Below, one piece after another: positions 1 through 6,474 of a stretch of 33,593 nt of DNA. The stretch covers positions 1 through 33,593 of the forward strand of contig JAEUJL010000028.1 in NCBI GenBank assembly GCA_016794835.1, read 5' to 3'. The stretch comes from Gemmatimonadota bacterium. GTDB taxonomy: Bacteria > Gemmatimonadota > Gemmatimonadetes > Gemmatimonadales > Gemmatimonadaceae. Both the position numbers and the translations under genes were made by a program. How positions within the stretch are numbered: the first letter of the stretch is position 1; each line of letters starts with the position of its first letter. The notes below the pieces were generated by a model that did no database searches, was not told the DNA's origin, and saw only the letters and a list, made by a program, of their open reading frames with translations.

Positions 1-384
1 TCCGGCCCGGATACCCTGCTCGTCCCGGGCGAAGGCTTTGTGGACGTGAAGCGCTCACGCGACCTCTGGCAGGAGGTCTTCAAGGGGCGTGACTCGTTCG
101 TCCGCAAGAACGGCTGGGTCGACAAGCCGTCCGTGGGCATCCCCGCCCTCTATGTCCAGACCGGCTTCATGGTCTACGACATGTTGCAGACCATTGGGGA
201 CCAGCCCGGGGCCGCGAAGGCGCTCGCCGATGCCAAGGCGGTCGCGCAGGCGACGCGCATCAGCGAGTTCTTCAACTTCAGCGCGGTGGAGCTGCCGCCC
301 CTGCTGCCTGGCGACTCCCGGCCGGCAGTTCCGGTACCACTCCCGGCGCCACCGGCAACCCCGCCGTCAAACCCCAAGCAGTAA
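1..384 (+). CDS. C-terminal fragment of a large protein, possibly DUF2723 family (5' truncated)
   Basis: The frame is open from the first base, so the start lies outside the window. About 127 codons remain before a TAA. The visible part contains GWVDKPSVGIPALYVQTG followed by an Ala-rich helical stretch, and ends in a Pro/Ala/Val-rich tail. The WVDKPS..GIP.LYVQTG pattern resembles what I recall of the C-terminal soluble part of DUF2723 (glycosyltransferase-like multi-spanning membrane) proteins in Gemmatimonadota. No catalytic motif is visible in this fragment, so the family call is weak. The gene converges on the PP2C phosphatase gene, with only 22 bases between the two stop codons and a shared hairpin there. 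Confidence 0.6.
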   Translation, partial: SGPDTLLVPGEGFVDVKRSRDLWQEVFKGRDSFVRKNGWVDKPSVGIPALYVQTGFMVYDMLQTIGDQPGAAKALADAKAVAQATRISEFFNFSAVELPPLLPGDSRPAVPVPLPAPPATPPSNPKQ

Positions 385-391
385 ACGGGTC

Positions 392-421
392 GGCGTGCCG
401 CGCCGCTCAGCGCGGCACGCC
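392..421. terminator. Shared hairpin between convergent genes
   Basis: Bases 392-403 pair perfectly with 410-421 (12-bp G+C-rich stem) around the 6-base loop 404-409. The phosphatase stop codon (407-409 on the minus strand) sits in the loop, and one arm encodes its last residues. There is no T tract on either side, so intrinsic termination is plausible but not proven. Confidence 0.5.
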
Positions 422-1291
422 CCCCTGCACCGCACGACCGACCACGATGGTGATGTTGTCGGTCCCGCCCGCGGCCAGCGCATCGTCCATGAGGTCCTCG
501 CAGACCTGGCGCGCTGACGTCATCGACATCAGGCGCTCCCGGATGCGCTCATCGCTGACGTGCTTGGTGAGGCCATCGCTGCACAGCAGGTTGACCACGC
601 CCCATCCGACCTCGACCCCGGTGACGATCGGATCGGTTTGCGGCCCGCCGATCGCACTCGAGAGGGTGTGTGCGAGCTGCGCGGCTGCACGATCGGTGCG
701 CGTGAAGACCCCACGGTCGATGAGCTCCTGCGCCAGCGTCTGGTCGCGGCTCACCTGCGTGAGCACCCCATCGCGCAGCTGGTAGTACCGGCTGTCACCC
801 ACCTGGAGCAGGTACGCCCGCGGCCAGACGCCGAGCCAGAGGGTCAGTGTCGTCGCCCCCATGCGGCGCCCCTCCCGCTCCCCCCGCTGCAGCAGCTCCT
901 CGTGACAGCGATACGCGGCATTCTCCAGCGCCTGGATGAACGCCGCGTCGTCCGTCGTGTCCGCCGTGTAGTAGCAATGGGTGCTGTGCGTCAGGTACGA
1001 GGCGATGGTCTCCACCGTGAAACCAGAGGCCTCTTCCCCGCCGGCACTCCCGCCAACGCCATCCGCCACCATGGCGAGAAAGGCCAGGCGATCGGTGCCC
1101 GGCGTGTGCAACTGCATGGTGGGAAGGCTGGTGGAGTGCACGTCGAGCTGCTTGCGCAACGAAGCGACCAGGAAGTGATCCTGGTTGGTCTTGCGGACGC
1201 GACCCACGTGCGTGAGCCCGAACACGTCGATCTCATGATCGAGCGGCTTGACCACGATCGGCGCTGCCTGCTGTACCTCGGAACGGTCCAT
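407..1291 (-). CDS. PP2C-family serine/threonine protein phosphatase
   Basis: A 294-residue cytosolic PP2C (PPM) phosphatase that removes phosphate from Ser/Thr with two bound metal ions. The family motifs are in order: NQDHF at about residue 36, ADGVGGSAGGEEAS at about 76, VGDSRYYQLRDG, a late CSDGLTKHV and a terminal GGTDNITIVV. The Asp residues of the ADG, SDG and TDN motifs are the expected metal ligands. I chose ATG 1291 because a GGGGGGAGGG Shine-Dalgarno-like run lies 8 bases upstream; the frame is open to 1348, but the extra residues look non-coding. It follows the PQQ dehydrogenase gene on the same strand with a 66-base gap, so read-through is possible. No cognate Ser/Thr kinase is in the window. 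Confidence 0.9.
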   Translation of the reverse strand: MDRSEVQQAAPIVVKPLDHEIDVFGLTHVGRVRKTNQDHFLVASLRKQLDVHSTSLPTMQLHTPGTDRLAFLAMVADGVGGSAGGEEASGFTVETIASYLTHSTHCYYTADTTDDAAFIQALENAAYRCHEELLQRGEREGRRMGATTLTLWLGVWPRAYLLQVGDSRYYQLRDGVLTQVSRDQTLAQELIDRGVFTRTDRAAAQLAHTLSSAIGGPQTDPIVTGVEVGWGVVNLLCSDGLTKHVSDERIRERLMSMTSARQVCEDLMDDALAAGGTDNITIVVGRAVQGGVPR

Positions 1292-1357
1292 GGCCTGTGC
1301 CCTCCCCCCTCGTGTAGGGAGTGTGGGCCCCGGACCCCTCGCCGTCAACCGGGAGGG

Positions 1358-3367
1358 TCAGGGCGTGTGAAGGCTGAACACGGTGATGGTCGGGCTGCCG
1401 GGGAACGGATCGCTCCAGTACCGCGAGGTGGTCCCGGACGCGACCGCGACATATTGAGTTGCGCCGACCTGGTACGTGACCACCCCGCCGCCCGCCTGTC
1501 CCCCGGTATTGTGCCGGAACAGCACCGCGCCGGTGCGCGCGTTCAGCACGAGGAAGTCCCCGGTCAGCTCGGCGGCAAGAACCACCCCTCCGGCCGTCGT
1601 GGTCACGGCTGCGACGACCGGCTTGCGCGAGGCATAGCGCCACCGCACGGCCCCGGTCGAACCATCCGAAGCGGTGATCCAGCCGCGCGACAGCGTGTCG
1701 AGGGTGACCCGGCCGCCCAGGTAGTTGGTAAACGGCACGAACTTGATGTCGTCTTCCTCGTCAACGAAGAAGGTGGCGCACCAGTCGACCGCGGGCGTGA
1801 CCAGCAGGTTCCCGGGCTGGAACCAGGCGGAACCATTCCACTGCACCCCACCAAAGACGCCAGGGCAGGCATGCGTCCCCTGGGTGGTGACCGGCGCCTC
1901 CGCGTTGAGGATCGTGGTCACCGGTACCTCGAAGATCCGTTCGTGCGTCTCGCGATCGATCACCCGCAGGTGCCCGTCCTTGCCCGACGTCGCCACCAGG
2001 TCACGCATCTTGCCCTTCGCCATCGCGCGATACTGGGGACTGACCTGCGTCAGGTCCCAGTCGTGATCATCGAGCGGCACGAGTTGGTCGTACCAGGCCA
2101 GCGTACCTGACGCGGCGTTGAGCGCGACCAGCGAGTTGGTGTACAGGTTCGTGCCGCCGCGAAGGGCGACGGGAAAGTCCGGCGCCGGATTGGCTGCCGG
2201 CACGTACAGCAGGCCCCGCGACAGGTCGAAGGACAACGGGGTCCAGACGGCCCCTCCCCCGATCGGCAGCTTGCTGTCCTGCTTCCACGTCTCGGCGCCG
2301 GGCTCCCCCGGCTCCGGCACGATGTTGAAGCGCCAGACCCGTTCGCCATCGCTGACGCGGTGCGCCGCGATCCAGCCGCGAATGGCGAATTCGCTGACCG
2401 CCGTGCCGATATAGACCAGGTCGTCGTGGATCGTGGGCGGCATGGAGATCAGCTCGCCCTTGAGGGCGTCCGACACCCGTCGCGCCCATAGCAAGCGGCC
2501 GGTGGCGGCATCCAGGGCGACGAGATATCCGTCGAGCGTCGCGCGAATCACGCGTCCTTCCGCGATCGCAACACCACGGTTGGCCAGCCCGGTCGGTGCC
2601 CCGGGCATGGTGGAGCGCCACTCGTGCCGCCACTTGGGGCGACAGGTGGCCGCATCGATCGCCATCGTCACCAGGCTTGCCGTGAAGTACATCGTGCCAT
2701 CGTGGACCACGGGACCGGTCTGGAACGCGGCCGTCTCGCCCACCTGAAAGGAGCAGGACACCCGGAGCCGCGACGCATTGGCGGCCGTCACCTGCCGCAG
2801 CGGAGAGAAGCGCGTCCCGGCATAGTCACGCGTGTGCATGAGCCAGTCGCGGCCCGACGGCGAGCCGGCGCGCAATTCCGCACGCGACGGGGAGGTGGTC
2901 GTGGGTTGCAGTCCCCGTGGTCCGGGGACGAAGTCGGGGCGTCGCGGCGGCTGCTGTGCCGTCGTGCGCGCAGGAGGTGCCAGGGAGACCGAGGCGAGGA
3001 CCGCACTATCCGCCACGAGGGGGCGCGCGCCCGCCGCGAAGCCGTTCTCCTCCAGCAGGTGCGCCGTCACCGCGAGGTACTCGTCGTCGGTCAAGGCGTG
3101 CGTCGCGCCTGACGGCATCGTGGTCCTCGTCAGGTGGAACAGGTCGCGCAGCGTCCGTCCGCCGGTGGACCACTTCGCGAGGAACTCCCGTCCCTTGAGC
3201 GCAGCGGCACTGCCACCGGTCAGGTCGCGTCCATGACAGGCCGCGCATTCGCGCGCGTACAGCGTACGCCCGCCGGCCGCCTGCGCCTCGGTGAATGGCA
3301 CCGCGCCCGCCTGGGCCTCGACGCCTAACGCGGCGCACACCACACTCATGACCACGATCCCACGCAT
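1358..3367 (-). CDS. Secreted cytochrome c-PQQ-dependent dehydrogenase
   Basis: A 669-residue periplasmic quinoprotein. A Sec signal peptide covers about residues 1-20. A cytochrome c domain follows, with heme-binding CAACH at 41-45 and a likely distal ligand at Met84. From about residue 160 to the end is an eight-bladed PQQ-type propeller, with repeats such as DGYLVALDAATGRLLW, DGHLRVIDRETHERIF and GDFLVLNARTGAVLF. Such enzymes oxidise alcohols, aldoses or similar substrates with PQQ and pass electrons through the heme to the respiratory chain; the substrate cannot be read from the sequence. The heme domain is N-terminal here, whereas classical quinohemoprotein alcohol dehydrogenases carry it C-terminally. 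ATG 3367 has GGGAG 8 bases upstream. It is divergent from a cytochrome c'-type lipoprotein operon. A TTA codon in the octamer CGTTAGGC falls inside its signal peptide. Confidence 0.88.
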   Translation of the reverse strand: MRGIVVMSVVCAALGVEAQAGAVPFTEAQAAGGRTLYARECAACHGRDLTGGSAAALKGREFLAKWSTGGRTLRDLFHLTRTTMPSGATHALTDDEYLAVTAHLLEENGFAAGARPLVADSAVLASVSLAPPARTTAQQPPRRPDFVPGPRGLQPTTTSPSRAELRAGSPSGRDWLMHTRDYAGTRFSPLRQVTAANASRLRVSCSFQVGETAAFQTGPVVHDGTMYFTASLVTMAIDAATCRPKWRHEWRSTMPGAPTGLANRGVAIAEGRVIRATLDGYLVALDAATGRLLWARRVSDALKGELISMPPTIHDDLVYIGTAVSEFAIRGWIAAHRVSDGERVWRFNIVPEPGEPGAETWKQDSKLPIGGGAVWTPLSFDLSRGLLYVPAANPAPDFPVALRGGTNLYTNSLVALNAASGTLAWYDQLVPLDDHDWDLTQVSPQYRAMAKGKMRDLVATSGKDGHLRVIDRETHERIFEVPVTTILNAEAPVTTQGTHACPGVFGGVQWNGSAWFQPGNLLVTPAVDWCATFFVDEEDDIKFVPFTNYLGGRVTLDTLSRGWITASDGSTGAVRWRYASRKPVVAAVTTTAGGVVLAAELTGDFLVLNARTGAVLFRHNTGGQAGGGVVTYQVGATQYVAVASGTTSRYWSDPFPGSPTITVFSLHTP

Positions 3368-3465
3368 GCGATCGCTCCCGGGCGACGAGGACCGACAATG
3401 CTCGCAGCCACGCCGCGAGGTCGCAAGCCGTCTGGTGCCCCGCGCCGCCGCTCGTAAGTTCCGGC

Positions 3466-3924
3466 ATGCGCTCTCCTGTGCTTCTCCTCATGGTGGTGGC
3501 GTCCGCCTGCGACCCCCGACCGCCGCAACCGTCCTTTGAGCCCATGAGTGACGTCAAGACACTCATGGCCGCCGTGATCGAGCCCGCCGCCGAGGTGTAC
3601 TGGGATGCCGTCGGGTCGTGGGACGACTCGACGGGAACCCACGTCATGGTCCCGACCACGGACAGCGCCTGGTCCGCCGTGCAGGCCGCCGCGATCACGG
3701 TCGGGGAAAGTGGGAACCTGCTGTTGATCCCGCCGCGCGCCGTGGACCAGGGGACGTGGGCGCAACTGGCACGAGGGATGACGACGGCCTCCCGCGAGGC
3801 GCTGGCGGCGGCCATCGCGCGCGACACGTCCCGCGTCTTCAGCGCGGGCGCGGCGCTCTACGACGCGTGCACGGCGTGCCACGCCAAGTACGCGACGGAG
3901 ATCCTTCGCCCCAACGCCAAATAG
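3466..3924 (+). CDS. Cytochrome c'-like monoheme lipoprotein
   Basis: A 152-residue protein with a short hydrophobic leader ending in a lipobox (VASAC, lipidated Cys15), predicted to be anchored in a membrane and facing the periplasm. A single heme-binding motif, CTACH, lies near the C-terminus at 135-139. The C-terminal position after an Ala-rich helical body is characteristic of class II cytochromes (c'/c-556 four-helix bundles) rather than class I. It is the first gene of a compact operon: its TAG is one base from the ATG of the first DUF6644 gene. Its role could be electron transfer or binding of a small gas ligand; the sequence does not decide. The 98-base gap to the divergent PQQ dehydrogenase must hold both promoters, but I see no strong hexamers in it. 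Confidence 0.8.
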   Translation: MRSPVLLLMVVASACDPRPPQPSFEPMSDVKTLMAAVIEPAAEVYWDAVGSWDDSTGTHVMVPTTDSAWSAVQAAAITVGESGNLLLIPPRAVDQGTWAQLARGMTTASREALAAAIARDTSRVFSAGAALYDACTACHAKYATEILRPNAK

Positions 3925-3925
3925 C

Positions 3926-4477
3926 ATGCTCCGCGACGCGCTCACCTGGCTCGCCGGGACGCAATGGAGTGTGTCGCTGCACGAGTCGCTGTGGGTGTGG
4001 CCGCTGCTCGAGTCCACGCATGTGCTCGCCCTGGCGTGGTTCGTCGGCGCCGCCATTGCGCTCGACCTGCGACTGCTTGGCGTGACCCCGCGCTCGATCC
4101 CCGCGCGCAGCTACACCCAGCGACTCCTTCCCTGGACCCGTGCCGGGTTCGCGCTCATGGTCGTGACCGGTGTCCTCCTGTTCACGGCGACCCCGGTGAC
4201 CTACTACGAGAGCCTCTTCTTCCGGATCAAGGTGCTCCTGCTGTTGGTGGCCGGTGCCAACGTGTGGTACTTCCACGGTCGCACCCAACGCGGGGTGGCC
4301 GCGTGGGACACGGGGGTGCGCCCGCCCCGGGCCGCGCGCGTGGCGGCCGTGGTCTCGCTCGTCGCGTGGGGAGGCGTCGTGGTGGCGGGCCGCCTCGTGG
4401 CCTATAACTGGTTTGCGTGCGACCTGCAGACGCGGGCAACCTGGGTGACCCGGCTGTCGGGATGCCAGCTCCCGTGA
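3926..4477 (+). CDS. DUF6644-type multi-spanning membrane protein, copy 1
   Basis: A 183-residue membrane protein with about four to five hydrophobic segments (around residues 25-50, 70-90, 95-115 and 140-160). Its layout matches the next gene: an LLESTHVLALAWF segment with an in-membrane His, then a TGVLLF...YYESLFFRIK block. I recall this architecture as DUF6644, a family without assigned function. Conserved in-membrane His residues suggest possible heme b or quinone contact, but that is inference. Start ATG 3926 is one base after the stop of the cytochrome c'-like gene, so the genes are almost certainly co-translated. The final 16 bases overlap the start of copy 2. Confidence 0.75.
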   Translation: MLRDALTWLAGTQWSVSLHESLWVWPLLESTHVLALAWFVGAAIALDLRLLGVTPRSIPARSYTQRLLPWTRAGFALMVVTGVLLFTATPVTYYESLFFRIKVLLLLVAGANVWYFHGRTQRGVAAWDTGVRPPRAARVAAVVSLVAWGGVVVAGRLVAYNWFACDLQTRATWVTRLSGCQLP

Positions 4478-4950
4478 TCGAGCTTCTCCCCTTCTTCGAG
4501 TGGTGCGAGGCGAGTGCGCTCGGCCAGGTCGTGCGCACCTCCGTCTGGCTCTTCCCGGTGATCGAGGCGGGACACCTGCTGGCCCTCTGCCTCCTGGGCG
4601 CGGGCTTGCTTGTCGTCGACGCCCGCATGCTGGGCCGCGGCCTCACCGACGTGCCCATCGCCGAGATCCACGCCGCGCTCGCGCCGTGGCTGCGCCGCGG
4701 CGTCTGGCTCCTCATAGCCACCGGGGTACCCCTGTTCATGTCCGAGGCGGTGAAGTGCTACTACAACCCCAGCTTCTGGGTGAAGATGGCCACGCTCCCC
4801 GTCGCCATCGTTTTTACCTGGCGGGTCCGCTCGCGCGTGGCGCGCACTGCCGGAGAGGCGACCGCACACACCCGACTGGTGGCCGCGACGTCGATGGCGC
4901 TCTGGTTCGTCGTCGCGGCCGCGGGGCGGTGGATCGGCTTCTCGTCCTGA
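4462..4950 (+). CDS. DUF6644-type multi-spanning membrane protein, copy 2
   Basis: A 162-residue membrane protein clearly related to its upstream neighbour. FPVIEAGHLLALCLLGAG aligns with the copy 1 segment around ESTHVLAL, and ATGVPLFMSEAVKCYYNP aligns with copy 1's TGVLLF...YY block. Both keep the His after the acidic E, a Gly-Val turn, a YY pair and a following Lys. I place the start at ATG 4462, which overlaps copy 1 by 16 bases; a longer in-frame start at 4417 would add an unlikely polar leader. Divergence between the copies suggests a heterodimer rather than a recent duplication. It ends 7 bases before the convergent DUF6152 gene, with no hairpin between them. Confidence 0.75.
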   Translation: MPAPVIELLPFFEWCEASALGQVVRTSVWLFPVIEAGHLLALCLLGAGLLVVDARMLGRGLTDVPIAEIHAALAPWLRRGVWLLIATGVPLFMSEAVKCYYNPSFWVKMATLPVAIVFTWRVRSRVARTAGEATAHTRLVAATSMALWFVVAAAGRWIGFSS

Positions 4951-4957
4951 GACGCGC

Positions 4958-5404
4958 TTACGGCTTCTTCTTTGGCGCCTCGGTCGGATCCCGACCATCC
5001 TTGGGCGCCCCGGTGCCTGACGAGCCCATGAAGATCTTGCGCCCGTCGGTGAACGTCACGTCCCGTCCGTTGGCCCGCTTGAGCGAGTGGTCCTTGGTCT
5101 GGTAGCCGTCGATGATCAGCTCCGTGCCAAAGGTCAGCGATTGCCGCGTGAGCCCCCGCCGCAGGAGCGTGTTGGGGGTGCCCCCCTCGATCATCCACAC
5201 CTCCGCCTTCCCCTGCTTGTTCATCACCTCGACGTGGATCCACGCATGGGGGTTCACCCACTCGAGCTTGACCACCTTCCCCTGCAGCCGGATCGGCGCA
5301 TTGGGATCAAACTCCGCGCCAAAGGCGTGATGCGCCCAGAGCGGCGCCGTGGAGGCCAGCACCAGCACCATCGCGGCCGCGGCCGCAGCGAGAGATCGTC
5401 GCAT
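4958..5404 (-). CDS. DUF6152 family secreted protein
   Basis: A 148-residue protein with a signal peptide (Ala-rich hydrophobic core ending ...LWA) followed at once by HHAFGAEFDPNAPIRLQG and EWVNPHAWIHVEV. This start is typical of DUF6152, a small periplasmic beta-rich family of unknown function. The tail is Lys/Pro-rich. ATG 5404 shares one base with the TGA of the upstream gene (TGATG), and a GGAGGAG Shine-Dalgarno lies just upstream, inside that gene's end; a GTG one codon earlier is also possible. It is the last gene of a three-gene operon. From what I know, proteins of this family often sit beside the type of secreted protein encoded just upstream, which suggests a shared but unknown substrate. 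Confidence 0.85.
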   Translation of the reverse strand: MRRSLAAAAAAMVLVLASTAPLWAHHAFGAEFDPNAPIRLQGKVVKLEWVNPHAWIHVEVMNKQGKAEVWMIEGGTPNTLLRRGLTRQSLTFGTELIIDGYQTKDHSLKRANGRDVTFTDGRKIFMGSSGTGAPKDGRDPTEAPKKKP

Positions 5405-6474
5405 CACTCCTCCTTCGGGTTCGGCTTGCGGGCGGGCGCGGGTTTCCGTCGCGCCGCATCCCGTTCCTGCGCACGTGCCCCGCTCAGGACGTTGGACAGG
5501 GCGTAATTCCCTTCATGACACGCGTACTCGTAGATCTGCTCGTCCATCTTGAGGAAAGGTAGTTCCCCGCCCCACGGCGCCGAGAAGGTGGTCGAGTCCT
5601 CGACGTGGAAGCGGTAGTTGAGGGCGCGCTCACCGACCCGCACGAGGCGCTCCGTCACCTTCAGGTGCTCCGAGGCCCCGCGGAAGGTCTGGTCGGGATG
5701 GAAGTTGGTGGTCTCCACCACCAACGTGTCGCCGACCCAACGGCCGTACGACAGCCCCATCCAGGGGCGTTGCGTCGAGGGCTCCGCCGGTGGGGCGCCG
5801 AGGTGGATGATCCGGGCATCGTGGACCATCTCGGTCATGATCATGACATGGTCTTTCGTCTGCACGATCGTGTAGTTGTTGTTGTAGAAGTAGTTCGGGA
5901 GCATCGGCGGCCCCGCGTTGGAGCCAAAGCTCATGATGCACCGCTCGGCCAGGGGTCGATTCTCGGGATTGTCGTACTGGCCCATGCCCGCAAAGCGACG
6001 CGCGCGTTCCATCTGGCGCGACCGCGCCCCGGCCGTGAGCGCCGGCACCCGGCCGTTGGCCGGGTAGGTGATGATGGAGCCGCGCGCCTCCCCATTCACG
6101 ACCATGATGTGATCGCCGGCGTCGATCCAGAAGTAGTTGTACCCGCCGACCATTCCCGCGGCTCCGGTGGAACCATCTCCACCCACTGGAGGCGCGGTGC
6201 GATTCGGGTCGCTCTTCTGGCTCAGCTTGTCGATGGAGTCGGTCCGCACCTTCTCCAGCATCGCGACCTGCGCGGCGCTCAGCACCAGCGGGAGCCCGGC
6301 GGGCCGCTCCAGGGGAGTCAACGTCGCGTTGGTCCAGTTCCCCTGGAGGTCGGGATGTCCGTGGCTGGTCCGCGAGGGGACCCAGGGGCGCGCCGGTGCG
6401 GCGGCCTGGGCAAGCACACCACCCGCCGGCACCAGGAGAAGCACGACGACCGCGGCAAGGCGAGGGATGGTCAT
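5404..6474 (-). CDS. Secreted protein of unknown function (PDLQGNW / GRWVGDTLVVET type)
   Basis: A 356-residue exported protein. The signal peptide is MTIPRLAAVVVLLLVPAGG plus LAQ, then comes HGHPDLQGNWTNATLTP, a pattern frequent in Acidobacteriota, Gemmatimonadota and Sphingomonadales proteins without assigned function. Toward the C-terminus it has YGRWVGDTLVVETTNF, TERLVRVG and DEQIYEYACHEGNY. These landmarks recur, diverged, in the C-terminal half of the upstream gene product (GRPDLSGIWQ, VGRWDGDTFEV, VVERYTLLG, KCVEFVEEL), so the two are paralogs. ATG 6474 overlaps the upstream TGA (ATGA), and its own TGA overlaps the next ATG, so all three genes are translationally coupled. I see no enzyme motif. 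Confidence 0.85.
   Translation of the reverse strand: MTIPRLAAVVVLLLVPAGGVLAQAAAPARPWVPSRTSHGHPDLQGNWTNATLTPLERPAGLPLVLSAAQVAMLEKVRTDSIDKLSQKSDPNRTAPPVGGDGSTGAAGMVGGYNYFWIDAGDHIMVVNGEARGSIITYPANGRVPALTAGARSRQMERARRFAGMGQYDNPENRPLAERCIMSFGSNAGPPMLPNYFYNNNYTIVQTKDHVMIMTEMVHDARIIHLGAPPAEPSTQRPWMGLSYGRWVGDTLVVETTNFHPDQTFRGASEHLKVTERLVRVGERALNYRFHVEDSTTFSAPWGGELPFLKMDEQIYEYACHEGNYALSNVLSGARAQERDAARRKPAPARKPNPKEE

Noticed and set aside
560-2110. A 516-codon plus-strand open frame opposite the phosphatase and PQQ dehydrogenase genes
   Set aside because: It runs across the boundary of two well-supported minus-strand genes and shows low-complexity Arg/Gly/His composition typical of shadow frames.
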